64,000 nt of DNA, from assembly GCA_910575005.1 (NCBI GenBank), contig CAJTCL010000018.1, positions 17,796-81,795 on the forward strand. Direction: 5' to 3'. Below the pieces are notes generated by a model. The model saw nothing but the letters and a program-made list of their open reading frames with translations, was not told the origin of the DNA and did not search any database. Origin of the DNA: Lachnospiraceae bacterium. Its GTDB lineage: Bacteria; Bacillota; Clostridia; Lachnospirales; Lachnospiraceae. Positions within the stretch are counted from its first letter, which is position 1, and each line of letters opens with the position of its first letter. The translations under genes and the position numbers were made by a program. Positions 8,674 through 17,337 of this stretch are shown piece after piece.

Positions 8674-9882
8674 GTGAAAAAAAGATTTTATATAGGTCTG
8701 CTTTTAGCTTTAGGGATATTGGGATTGCTGTCAGGATGCGGAAGAGATTCCAGAGATCAAACTGAGATAAACAGCCGTAGTGAAGAAGAGCTGAAAAGCA
8801 GGACAGCGGAAGAAACAACAATGGAAGAAGAAAATGAAAAAGAAAGCAGAGATAAAAACGCAGTCCGGGTTACTCCGACTTCTGAAATCACGGAACTGGA
8901 AACAGGATTGTCAATGGTCCGATATGAAGGGGAGTATGGCTTTGACACATTCTTAGAGCAGGGAGGAGCCGCCTCTGACGCGGATGTTGCGGCTTATATC
9001 ACTTCACTGCTGGCACAGGAAATTCAAATGGAAGGAACTCCTTTTGGATGCAGTACTCTGTCAGTGGAAAATCAGGATGGAGGATACCTGTTCGGAAGAA
9101 ATTTTGACTGGAATACCTGTAATGGATTGATTGTCAGCGCCAGACCGGAAAAAGGCTACTTTTCCGTTTCAACCGTCAATATGGACTTTATTCGTGCCGG
9201 CGGGCTTGACATGTCACAATTACCGGATTCCATGCAGGCTTTTGTTTCCTTATATGCGCCACTGGACGGAATGAATGAAAAAGGGCTGGCGGTTTCCGTG
9301 AATATGATTCAGGACTCTGTAAGTATCCATCAGGATACAGCCAAACCTGACCTCACAACGACTACGGCAGTCCGGTTACTGCTTGACAAGGCGGCAGATG
9401 TGGAAGAAGCACTGGAGCTTTTGCAGCAATATGATTTTCACAGCTCCATGGAAATGATGGTGCATCTGGTCCTGGCGGACGCGGACGGAAGGAGCGTGGC
9501 CGTGGAATATGTAGATAATGAGATGATTGTTACCGAAACGCCGGTTGTTACCAATTTTTACCTGGCGGATGGAGAGAAGAAGGGAATCGGAACCGCCCAG
9601 TCTCATACCCGATATGAAATCCTTACCCAGACACTGGAAGAACGAGGGGCGATGACAGAAACAGAAGTGCGGGACGCGTTGGACAGCGTGAGCAAGGACA
9701 ATTTTGGCGAGTTTGAACGCATCCCGCAGGGTGGGGTGCGTTCACGAGGAAGCAGTGAAACGGATTCCGAGTGTCCGATTGAAACCACCGAGTGGAGCAT
9801 TGTGATGAATCAGGAGACAAAGGAACTGATTTATTACCATAGGGAAGATTATAAAACGGCATATGTCATTTCGGTTGAATAG
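8674..9882 (+). CDS. Lipoprotein linear-amide C-N hydrolase (choloylglycine-hydrolase superfamily)
   Basis: The 402-residue precursor has a lipobox LLSGC (Cys about 23), a charged linker rich in Glu and Ser (about 30-65) and an Ntn-hydrolase domain. The expected nucleophile is Cys126 in FGCSTLSVEN, with GRNFDW about 15 residues later and NEKGLAVSVN further on. Members hydrolyse linear amides such as penicillin V, conjugated bile acids or N-acyl amino acids; the substrate here is unknown. Activation normally needs cleavage just before the Cys, which here would sever the enzyme from its lipid anchor unless the pieces stay associated. It starts at GTG with GGGAGGAAGGG. It has a LysR-box promoter and is followed by the adenylate-ligase/ABC operon. 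Residues after about 350 contain a Gly/Arg/Ser insertion missing from the paralog. Confidence 0.82.
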   Translation: MKKRFYIGLLLALGILGLLSGCGRDSRDQTEINSRSEEELKSRTAEETTMEEENEKESRDKNAVRVTPTSEITELETGLSMVRYEGEYGFDTFLEQGGAASDADVAAYITSLLAQEIQMEGTPFGCSTLSVENQDGGYLFGRNFDWNTCNGLIVSARPEKGYFSVSTVNMDFIRAGGLDMSQLPDSMQAFVSLYAPLDGMNEKGLAVSVNMIQDSVSIHQDTAKPDLTTTTAVRLLLDKAADVEEALELLQQYDFHSSMEMMVHLVLADADGRSVAVEYVDNEMIVTETPVVTNFYLADGEKKGIGTAQSHTRYEILTQTLEERGAMTETEVRDALDSVSKDNFGEFERIPQGGVRSRGSSETDSECPIETTEWSIVMNQETKELIYYHREDYKTAYVISVE

Positions 9883-9913
9883 GTAAGCCATGCAACAATC
9901 CTGACGAGGAGGA

Positions 9914-9953
9914 AGTGCCCTTCGGGCACAAGGTGAATTGACACAAAGTGTCA
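9914..9953 (+). other. Two small hairpins between hydrolase and ligase genes
   Basis: GTGCCC-TTC-GGGCAC (9914-9928) and TGACAC-AAA-GTGTCA (9939-9953) are adjacent perfect stems in the 129-nt gap. They could be an attenuator or mRNA-end structures; no U tract follows. Confidence 0.5.
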
Positions 9954-10011
9954 AGAGAAGGCGGCCTGGGCCGTACCTGTATGTCAAAATACATGAAAAA
10001 AGGAGGAAAAA

Positions 10012-11364
10012 ATGAACTACTTAAAGACTTTAACAGATTTATACAGACTGAAAAAGAATGTGAAATTAAGTGCGGAAAAGATGCGTTTCCTGCAGGATGG
10101 AAAACTGCGGAAGCTTCTCAGGTTCGCATGGGAGCATTCGGCTTATTACCGGGCAGCTTTTGAGAAGGCGGGAATTACAGAAGAACAGTTGGATACGCTG
10201 CCTCTTTCCTGTTTTCCCACCATCGACAAACAAATGCTTTTGGAGCATTTTGATGAACTGGTCACAGTGCCGGATTTAAAACAGGAAAAACTGCGGGAAT
10301 TTGATGCGGGGGGAGCGGCAGACCGGAAGCCTTATCAGGGAAAGTATCATGTGGTTCATTCCTCTGGCAGCACCGGGAAACCCGGATACTTTGTATATGA
10401 TGAGGATGCCTGGAGCCAGATGCTTTTGGGTATCATACGAGCGGCTCTTTGGGGAATGTCCATGCCGCAGATATTGAGGCTTCTGATGAAACGTCCCAGG
10501 ATCGTCTATATTGCGGCCACAGACGGAAGATATGGAGGTGCTATGGCGGTGGGAGACGGAACCCGTGGAGTAGGTGCCAGCCAGCTCTATTTGGATATCA
10601 AGACACCGGTCACAGAATGGATCAGGCAGTTAAAAGCGTTCCGGCCCAATATTGTCATTGGCTATCCATCTGCCATCAAGATCCTGGCACAGCTGATGGA
10701 GAACGGGGAAGTCAGCCTGGATGCTGAAAGGGTGATTTCCTGTGGCGAACCATTGGGGAACAGTTTACGGACCTATCTGGAAAACATATTCCGGACACAG
10801 GTTGTCAATTTTTATGGAGCCAGTGAATCCCTGGCCCTTGGGGTGGAAACAGACCCGGAGGAAGGGATGCTCCTTTTTGATGATATGAATATCATTGAGG
10901 TGGAAGATGGAGTGATGTACCTTACCTGCCTTTATAACTATGCACAGCCGCTGATCCGGTACCGCCTTTCTGACCGTCTGACCCTGCAGCCGCCAAAGGA
11001 AAAAGAGCTTCCTTTTACCAAAGCAGTGGGGCTTTTGGGAAGAAACGAAGATGTCCTTTGGTTTGAAGACGGAAGCGGAAACAGGGAATTTCTTCACCCA
11101 TTGGCCATCGAAGGATTCTGTATCGAAGGGCTGAAAGATTATCAGTTCCGGCAGATCACGAAAGATACCTTTGAAATGTATGCGGAAACAGGCAATGGCG
11201 TTTCCAGGGAACAGATCCGGCAGGAGATGCTGCTTCGGATGAGGAAGATCCTTGCAGAGAAAAGACTGGACTATGTGCAGTTCTATGTGAACTTTGTAGA
11301 AGAAATCCTGCCGGATATCCGGACAGGGAAAAAACCTTTAATCCTGAAGGGAAAGGTGGCGTAA
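10012..11364 (+). CDS. Adenylate-forming enzyme of the phenylacetate-CoA ligase (PaaK/CapK-like) family
   Basis: The 450-residue protein carries the AMP-binding signature SSGSTGKPG (about residue 120), YGASES, the acceptor-binding strand RYRLSDR and a C-terminal subdomain. Family members activate carboxylic acids with ATP to acyl-adenylates, often passed to CoA. The substrate is unknown; it could be an aryl or fatty acid for amide or ester formation. AAAGGAGG precedes the ATG. It is 3 nt from the ABC ATPase gene, so ligase and exporter are likely coexpressed. Pairing with an upstream amidase suggests acyl-amide chemistry, which is inference only. Confidence 0.8.
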   Translation: MNYLKTLTDLYRLKKNVKLSAEKMRFLQDGKLRKLLRFAWEHSAYYRAAFEKAGITEEQLDTLPLSCFPTIDKQMLLEHFDELVTVPDLKQEKLREFDAGGAADRKPYQGKYHVVHSSGSTGKPGYFVYDEDAWSQMLLGIIRAALWGMSMPQILRLLMKRPRIVYIAATDGRYGGAMAVGDGTRGVGASQLYLDIKTPVTEWIRQLKAFRPNIVIGYPSAIKILAQLMENGEVSLDAERVISCGEPLGNSLRTYLENIFRTQVVNFYGASESLALGVETDPEEGMLLFDDMNIIEVEDGVMYLTCLYNYAQPLIRYRLSDRLTLQPPKEKELPFTKAVGLLGRNEDVLWFEDGSGNREFLHPLAIEGFCIEGLKDYQFRQITKDTFEMYAETGNGVSREQIRQEMLLRMRKILAEKRLDYVQFYVNFVEEILPDIRTGKKPLILKGKVA

Positions 11365-11367
11365 CGA

Positions 11368-12129
11368 ATGGCAGACACAATCTTACAGGGAGAAAAAATC
11401 ACCAGAGTTTTTTTCCGGGGAAAGACAGAGACAAAAGTCCTGGACGGAATTGACATTGAAATATATGAAAATGACTTTACTGTGATTATGGGGCCTTCGG
11501 GAGCAGGGAAGTCTACGCTTTTGTACAGCTTAAGCGGTATGGATCCGTTGACCGCGGGACATGTGTTTTACAAGGATAAGGAGATCAGCGGCCTTTCCGA
11601 AAACCGGATGGCAAAGCTTCGCGCAGAGGAATTCGGGTTTGTATTCCAGCAGACCCATCTGGTCAGCAGCCTGACGCTTTTGGAAAATGTGCTGGTGGCT
11701 GGATATGTGAGTAAAAAGGACAGCGCTGAAAAGGTAAGGGAGAGGGCAGCGAATCTCCTGCGGCAGATGGATGTGGAGGCAGCAAAGGACAGACTGCCCT
11801 CCCAGGTATCCGGGGGTGAGGCGCAAAGGGCAGCCATTGCCAGGGCCATGATCGGAAAGCCGGGGCTTCTGTTTGCGGATGAGCCTACGGGGGCATTGAA
11901 CCAGGCAAATACTCGTGAAGTCCTTGGGCTATTGACCGACCTGAACAGGGAAGGCCAGAGTATCCTGATGGTGACACATGACCTTCGGGCCGCAGCCAGA
12001 GGGAACAGGGTTCTTTATCTGGAGGATGGAAAGGTCTGTGATGAACTGGCGTTGGAGCCGTACAATGAAATGGAAGAGAAGCAGCGGGAAAGAGATGTAA
12101 GCCAGTGGCTTTCCAGGCTTCGATGGTAG
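11368..12129 (+). CDS. ABC transporter ATP-binding protein (LolD/MacB type)
   Basis: The 253-residue ATPase shows Walker A GPSGAGKST, Q-loop FVFQQTHLVSSLTLLENV, signature VSGGEAQR, Walker B LLFADEP and a switch His in VTHDLR. This subclass partners with FtsX-like permeases, as in MacB, Lol and bacitracin-resistance transporters. The permease gene follows after 16 nt. The pair probably exports or extracts a lipophilic compound or peptide. Confidence 0.93.
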   Translation: MADTILQGEKITRVFFRGKTETKVLDGIDIEIYENDFTVIMGPSGAGKSTLLYSLSGMDPLTAGHVFYKDKEISGLSENRMAKLRAEEFGFVFQQTHLVSSLTLLENVLVAGYVSKKDSAEKVRERAANLLRQMDVEAAKDRLPSQVSGGEAQRAAIARAMIGKPGLLFADEPTGALNQANTREVLGLLTDLNREGQSILMVTHDLRAAARGNRVLYLEDGKVCDELALEPYNEMEEKQRERDVSQWLSRLRW

Positions 12130-12145
12130 GGAGGTGTATGGTTAA

Positions 12146-14497
12146 ATGTTGGAGCATCAGATCTTAATCTGGGCAGGAATAAAAAAGCATAAAGGGAGTC
12201 TTTGGGGAATCGGAATCCTTATGTTTCTGACAGCACTTTCCCTAACAGCAGTGCTGATGACAGTATTTGAGGGGAGCCGTTATATAAGGGAAGAGATGGA
12301 GAGACTAAGGTTTGGGGATCTTACCGCATGGGCATCGAATGTGCCGGATGCGGACTTCCTGACAGAAAGTATCAGGGGGCAGGAAGGAGTAGAGGCGGCA
12401 GAGACGCAGAGACTGATTTTTTCTGAATATGAAGCAAACGGCATGGAATCTGACAGCGAGGGGCAGCTGATTCCGTGGACAGGGGGAAGGTACCGTTTCT
12501 TTCAGAGTGACTTTTCGGGCTATGCCGAAGCTCCGGAAGAAATCGGGGAAGAGGAAGTATATGTATCTGCTTCCATGAAATCCATGATGGATCTGAAACC
12601 TGGGGATGCAGTCACATTTCCCATAGGCAGAGGCGGACGTAAGATCAGCCTGACGGTGGCAGGGTATTATGAAGATCCTTTTATGGGCAGTTCCATGATT
12701 GGGATGAAGGGGTTTCTGATCTCAGAGCAGGCCTATGAGGAAATCTGCTCTGTCATAGAAGAGGCGGGAATGGATGCCCTGGCCAGGGATGGCATCATGA
12801 TCCATATTCATATGGAAGAAGGCATGACTGTTTCGGAAGTAAACAGAACATTGACAGAAAACACGCCTCTTTCCATGTATACGGAATTTATCCACAGCGC
12901 AGATACGATTGCTGGTTTTATGGTCATTCTCCAGGATGCTTTCTCTTCCATTTTAGCGGCTTTTGCATTTGTGCTGCTGGGAGTGGCCATGGCAGTCATG
13001 GGACACAGTATTTCCGGGCTGGTGGAGCAGGAATGGAAGAATCTTGGGATTTTAAAAACCATAGGGTTTACCGGGAAACAGCTGGCGGGCCAGCTGATGG
13101 TACAGTATATGGGAGCCGTGGGATTTGGCGCGGTTTCGGGAATGCTTCTGGCAGTTCCGGCAGCAGGGACCATCAGCCGGATCACAGTGACTACTACGGG
13201 GGTTTTGCTGCCAATTCATTTTCCTGTCCTTCCCTGTCTGGGCATTCTGGCCGTCCTTCTTCTGGTGCCTGGAGGCTTTTGCGCCCTGTGTCTTCGGCGG
13301 GTTGACAGGACCAGCCCCATGGCAGCCATCCGCAGGGAATCCAGGGAGGCGCAGGATGTGGGAGCCGGTATTTTCCACCATAAGCTTCAGGCAGAAGGAC
13401 TTAGCTTCCATCTGGCGCTGCGGCAGGTCCTGACAGGGAGGAGACGCTATACAAGCGCCTGCCTTGTAGCAATACTTCTGGTATTTTTCGCTTCCCTGGC
13501 AGGCCGGATGAACGGCTGGCTGGGGGCGGACGGAAAAGGGATGATGGATGCGTTTAACCCGGCAGACCTTGACCTGGGAGTGCAGGTCATTGGGAAGCTT
13601 TCGGCCGAAGAAATGGAAACAATGGTGCTTTCTTATACGGATATCACAGACAGCTATCTGCTGGCCATGCCAAGCGTTTCTGTAAATGGGACGAATTACA
13701 CGGCAAATGTGATCACGGAGCCGGAGCGGTTCCATATCAGCAGGGGCAATACCAGCAGGGAGGCAGACCAGGTAGTGCTGACAGAGGTACTGGCGGCAGA
13801 TTTGGGAGTAGATGTGGGGGATACTGTTACAATCCGGGGTAATAAAGGAAGTGAAGAGTTTACCGTTTCAGGTATCTATCATTGCGCCAATGATATGGGG
13901 GCAAATCTGGGTATGAGCAGGGAAGGGTACCTTTCTATTGGAGAGGACGACAGTCGCCTGTGGTGCTACCATTATTTTCTGGAAGATCCTTCACAAAAAC
14001 AGGCGATCACAGAGGCTTTGGAACAGACCTGGGGCGGGGATGTCCATGTCCATGAGAATTCCTGGCCGGGGCTTTTGGGAATTATTTCCGCCATGCATAT
14101 GCTGATTCTTTTCCTGTATGGAATGAGTGCAGCATTTATCTGTATCGTAACGGGAATGACAGGAACAAAGATTCTGGATGCAGAGCAGAAGGATATGGGA
14201 ATCTATAAATCCATCGGATGTTCTGTCTGGATGCTTAGGCTCTCCTTTGCCTTTCGCTTTGGACTTGTGGCAGGAATGGGGGCAGTCATTGGGACACTGG
14301 CAGCTATGGGGCTTACAGACCCCATTGTATCCAGCCTCATGCGGCTGGCTGGGATCAGCAATTTCGCATCTGGAAATACGCCCGGAAGTGTTCTCCTTCC
14401 TGGAATTGTGATGATACTTTTGTTCTTTGGATTCGCCTGGCTGTTATCAGGCAGGATCGGAAAGGAGGACATGAATGTGCTGACGGCGGAAACATGA
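12146..14497 (+). CDS. FtsX-like ABC permease with large extracellular domain
   Basis: The 783-residue protein has one N-terminal membrane helix (about 15-40), a long extracytoplasmic domain, three helices near 260-390 (including AFVLLGVAMAVMGHSISGLV), another single helix near 430-450, a second external domain and a final three-helix bundle from about 645 to 775. That is the duplicated FtsX arrangement of FtsX-like permeases. NLGILKTIGF and DMGIYKSIGCS are the coupling segments contacting the ATPase. It acts with the preceding ATPase. Start ATG is preceded by GGGAGGTG, somewhat distant. Confidence 0.9.
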   Translation: MLEHQILIWAGIKKHKGSLWGIGILMFLTALSLTAVLMTVFEGSRYIREEMERLRFGDLTAWASNVPDADFLTESIRGQEGVEAAETQRLIFSEYEANGMESDSEGQLIPWTGGRYRFFQSDFSGYAEAPEEIGEEEVYVSASMKSMMDLKPGDAVTFPIGRGGRKISLTVAGYYEDPFMGSSMIGMKGFLISEQAYEEICSVIEEAGMDALARDGIMIHIHMEEGMTVSEVNRTLTENTPLSMYTEFIHSADTIAGFMVILQDAFSSILAAFAFVLLGVAMAVMGHSISGLVEQEWKNLGILKTIGFTGKQLAGQLMVQYMGAVGFGAVSGMLLAVPAAGTISRITVTTTGVLLPIHFPVLPCLGILAVLLLVPGGFCALCLRRVDRTSPMAAIRRESREAQDVGAGIFHHKLQAEGLSFHLALRQVLTGRRRYTSACLVAILLVFFASLAGRMNGWLGADGKGMMDAFNPADLDLGVQVIGKLSAEEMETMVLSYTDITDSYLLAMPSVSVNGTNYTANVITEPERFHISRGNTSREADQVVLTEVLAADLGVDVGDTVTIRGNKGSEEFTVSGIYHCANDMGANLGMSREGYLSIGEDDSRLWCYHYFLEDPSQKQAITEALEQTWGGDVHVHENSWPGLLGIISAMHMLILFLYGMSAAFICIVTGMTGTKILDAEQKDMGIYKSIGCSVWMLRLSFAFRFGLVAGMGAVIGTLAAMGLTDPIVSSLMRLAGISNFASGNTPGSVLLPGIVMILLFFGFAWLLSGRIGKEDMNVLTAET

Positions 14498-14601
14498 AAG
14501 TTTAAAATATGAAAAATGGAACAGCAGGAAAGCAAAAAACACCATAAGGGTCATCAATATGCCCTGAAAAATGAGCAAAGAGAAGAAAGGATGAAAACAA
14601 T

Positions 14602-15288
14602 ATGAAAAACAAAAATGACAGAACAAGTATGGTAAATAAGGGAATGGGAATGATGGCAGCCGTGGTACTTACTGCCTTGCTTATGGCGGGGTGCGGTCAG
14701 AACAATGGAGATACAGAAAGCGCAAGGGACACCAATGCCGGCAGCGTTGACATGACAGAAGCACAAAGGGCGGAAAGCAATATTGGAGCAGGGGACTCTT
14801 CTGAAAGCCATGCAGACCCAGAGAACATTACCAGTATGGAAAGCCAGTCTGAGGAAGATCAAACGATGGAAAGCAAAAGCACACAGCTGGAAGTCCGGTT
14901 TGGGGATAACGGAGAGGCATTTATGATGACACTTCTGGATAATGAAACTGCGGCAGCGATTGCAAGGTATGTAGGGACTTCTGACTGGAGGCTTCCCATC
15001 TATGAACGGGATGCGGATGCGGACTACAGTGTGCTGCAATATTATGACATTCCCAGCAGATATGAGATTCCTTCCGATCATCCGGAGACTGTGGCAGAGG
15101 CAAAGGCGGGAGACGTATTTTATTCGGATCCTAACCGTATCGTATTGTTTTACCACGATGCAGAGATTTCGGCAGAATATACAAAGATCGGTACATTTGA
15201 TGCAACGGAAGAATTTATAACGGCAGTGGAAGAAAATCCGGTGCTGGAAGGATGGGGAAATAAGATTATCCAGATTTCACAGCCATAA
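14602..15288 (+). CDS. Cyclophilin-like lipoprotein
   Basis: The 228-residue product has a lipoprotein signal ending LLMAGC (Cys about 33), a Ser/Glu-rich linker (about 38-92) and a cyclophilin-like domain (about 93-228: QLEVRFGDNGEAFMMTLLDN, then AGDVFYSDPNRIVLFYHD and YTKIGTF). The domain is thought to be a peptidyl-prolyl isomerase-like barrel, but the enzymatic residues of true cyclophilins are not evident. It is the third of four such secreted proteins in the island. It follows the ABC permease by 104 nt and may be its substrate-binding or accessory partner. Confidence 0.75.
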   Translation: MKNKNDRTSMVNKGMGMMAAVVLTALLMAGCGQNNGDTESARDTNAGSVDMTEAQRAESNIGAGDSSESHADPENITSMESQSEEDQTMESKSTQLEVRFGDNGEAFMMTLLDNETAAAIARYVGTSDWRLPIYERDADADYSVLQYYDIPSRYEIPSDHPETVAEAKAGDVFYSDPNRIVLFYHDAEISAEYTKIGTFDATEEFITAVEENPVLEGWGNKIIQISQP

Positions 15289-15311
15289 ATGAAGAACACA
15301 GAGAGGTACGG

Positions 15312-15581
15312 ATGGATATGGGTATTATTTCTTATATAAAGGCGGAAGCAAAAGTAATTCGTGAAAGAGATCCTGCAATCAAAAGTAATCTGGAAATTAT
15401 CCTATATCCCTGATTCAGGGTGGTTTTGTATTATCGGCTGGCACATAAGCTGTATCTGAGAAAGCATTTTTTTATTGCGAGATGGATTTCCCAGCGGACT
15501 TTGTGAGGTGTTGAAAAGAAGACGGCAATTATAGATGATTTAAGAGAAGATATGGACTGTTAGTTGGAGGAGGCTCTATAG
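15312..15581 (+). pseudogene. cysE: Serine O-acetyltransferase remnant
   Basis: From ATG 15312/15318 the frame reads MGIISYIKAEAKVIRERDPA, then after an in-frame TGA (15411-15413) FRVVLYYRLAHKLYL and ARWISQR, up to a second TGA at 15504. This is the N-terminal helical domain of CysE/EpsC-type serine acetyltransferase, in which YPSF normally fills the position of the first stop. The left-handed beta-helix catalytic domain is missing; a possible C-terminal coiled-coil piece (AIIDDLREDMD) lies between the second stop and 15581. The gene would have fed cysteine synthesis, in keeping with the C-S lyase at 19596. Confidence 0.8.
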
Positions 15582-15589
15582 AGCCTCCT
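15568..15589 (+). terminator. Palindromic terminator
   Basis: AGGAGGCTC-TATA-GAGCCTCCT is a perfect stem followed by TATATATCCTT, a weak U-rich tail. Confidence 0.7.
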
Positions 15590-15653
15590 TATATATCCTT
15601 ATGTATTCAAATCTGGTTTATATATAGGATTTAGCTATTCAAACGAATTAAAT

Positions 15654-15690
15654 ATAAGTATTTGTTATTTGACTTTGCTGTTACTATAAT
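15654..15690 (+). promoter_or_regulatory. LysR box and promoter of the MATE gene
   Basis: ATAAGTATTTGTTAT (15654-15668) gives T15655-N11-A15667 with ATAA/TTAT arms. The -35 TTGTTA (15662-15667), a 17-nt spacer and the consensus -10 TATAAT (15685-15690) follow. Confidence 0.75.
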
Positions 15691-15715
15691 ATACTTGAGA
15701 TAGGAGGAAAAGAAG

Positions 15716-17152
15716 ATGACAGAAGAATCTAATGCAGGTAACCCAATGGGAACAGAAAGGGTGTCAGGATTAGTATTGAAAACAGGGGTTCCACTGATAA
15801 TTTCACTGCTGATCAATTCCCTTTATAATTTTGTGGACAGTGTATTTGTTTCCAGAATATCAGAAGAAGCGTTGACGGCCTTGTCCTTGGCGGCTCCAGT
15901 ACAGATTCTCATGTCTGCCATGGGGCTTGGCATTGCTGTAGGACTAAATGCGGTCATCTCCAAAGCATTAGGCCAAGGGGACCAGGAAAAGGTGAAAAAG
16001 ACGGCATCGGCCGCACTGGTGCTGGCTTTTCTGGCATGGGTACTGGTGTCTTTTCTGGAAGTGTCAGCTATGAGGCCATATTTCAGATGGCAGTCTGGAG
16101 GGAATGAGACGATTATGGACTATGGAATTCCCTATCTGCGCATATGTATGCTCGGTTCCCTGGGAATGATGGGACAGTGGGTATTTGACCGCTTTGTCAT
16201 GGCAAGCGGCAAATCGTCCCTGTTTTTATTTACACTGTCAGCTGCATCCATTACGAATTTGATTTTAGATCCGATTCTTATTTTTGGGTATTTTGGCATT
16301 CCGGCAATGGGAACGGCTGGAGCCGCCCTCGCAACGGTAATCGGGCAGTGGGTCGGGTGTTTTGCCGGATATGGGATCAACTGTCGGTGGAATCGGGAGA
16401 TACCTATCCATTTTACGGCAAAGGCGGATAAAGGCTGCATGGCGGCTATTCTAAAGGTAGGAATTCCCAGTACACTGGTGCAGGCTGTTTCTTCGGTACT
16501 GGCCATCTATGTAAACTCCGTTCTTATGGTTATTACTCCAACAGCAGTTGCGGTGTACGGCGCCTGTGTAAAGATACAGGGGCTTGTGACGGTGGGGGTA
16601 AACGGCATGGGAAGTGGGCTGATCCCAATCGTAGCTTACAACTACGGCGCAAAAAAGCCAAAGAGAATTTACCAGAGCTGCAGATGGGCGATGCTTTATT
16701 CTGTGATATTTTACAGTATATTTTTCCTGATAATGGAGGTTTTTCCGGAATGGGTGCTGTTATTGTTTGATGCTTCTTTGGAAATGCTTTCCATCGGTGT
16801 AACGGCACTTCGGATCTTGGCGGTAAGCCATCTTCTTTCCAATGTATGTCTTATTTATTCGGCAGCATTTCAGGGACTCGGACTGGGGGTACAGAGCATG
16901 CTGCTTACGTTGAGCAGGCAGGTGGTTTTGCCGGTGGTATTTATTGCAGCCTTATCTCATTTTGGAAATCTGACGTTGATCTGGCTGGCATTTGTACTGG
17001 CAGAGGCCGTTGTAATACCGATTGGAATCATTCTTTGGCGAAGAGAGTCGGATAAAGTTTTAAAGAACTTAAAATTGGAAGAAAACAGAAGACTTGAAGC
17101 ACAAAATAAAAATAGCAATAAATTAACTGACAGACAGATACTTGTTCGGTGA
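15716..17152 (+). CDS. MATE-family multidrug/toxic-compound efflux transporter
   Basis: The 478-residue membrane protein has the 12-helix pattern of MatE: VPLIISLLINSLYNFVDSVFVSR in helix 1 (shortened here) and the repeat-2 copy VGIPSTLVQAVSSVLAIYVN. It would expel cationic or aromatic compounds using Na+ or H+. AGGAGG lies 8 nt before the ATG. Its LysR-box promoter links it to the island's regulon. The hydrophilic N-terminal 18 residues are unremarkable. Confidence 0.92.
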   Translation: MTEESNAGNPMGTERVSGLVLKTGVPLIISLLINSLYNFVDSVFVSRISEEALTALSLAAPVQILMSAMGLGIAVGLNAVISKALGQGDQEKVKKTASAALVLAFLAWVLVSFLEVSAMRPYFRWQSGGNETIMDYGIPYLRICMLGSLGMMGQWVFDRFVMASGKSSLFLFTLSAASITNLILDPILIFGYFGIPAMGTAGAALATVIGQWVGCFAGYGINCRWNREIPIHFTAKADKGCMAAILKVGIPSTLVQAVSSVLAIYVNSVLMVITPTAVAVYGACVKIQGLVTVGVNGMGSGLIPIVAYNYGAKKPKRIYQSCRWAMLYSVIFYSIFFLIMEVFPEWVLLLFDASLEMLSIGVTALRILAVSHLLSNVCLIYSAAFQGLGLGVQSMLLTLSRQVVLPVVFIAALSHFGNLTLIWLAFVLAEAVVIPIGIILWRRESDKVLKNLKLEENRRLEAQNKNSNKLTDRQILVR

Positions 17153-17162
17153 ATGACTTTAT

Positions 17163-17213
17163 AATTGAGAAATCTGCAAGAATTCATTTAGAAATTGTTT
17201 ATTTTTATGTTAG
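17163..17213. repeat. 51-bp intergenic repeat, copy 2
   Basis: This is a near-identical copy of 8561-8611, beginning 10 nt after the MATE stop codon and lying ahead of the DUF3737 gene. Homology fades into ATGTTATCTG at about 17219. Confidence 0.75.
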
Positions 17214-17337
17214 AGCCATGTTATCTGTGTCCGGTATCCTTATCATAGACATCAGGATAGAACAGCAAGATGGGAGAGAAAACGCGGAGAAATGTAAGGA
17301 ACTGTTCAGAAATTTTAGATAATCAGGAGGAAAAATC

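Noticed and set aside
9914..9953. REP-type mobile repeat
   Set aside because: Only one copy of each small hairpin was noticed in the window, so a repeat family cannot be claimed.
13052..13735. Long antisense open frame (about 227 codons) opposite the ABC permease
   Set aside because: No ribosome-binding site or family match, and the sense frame is a clear FtsX permease; it is a GC-driven shadow.
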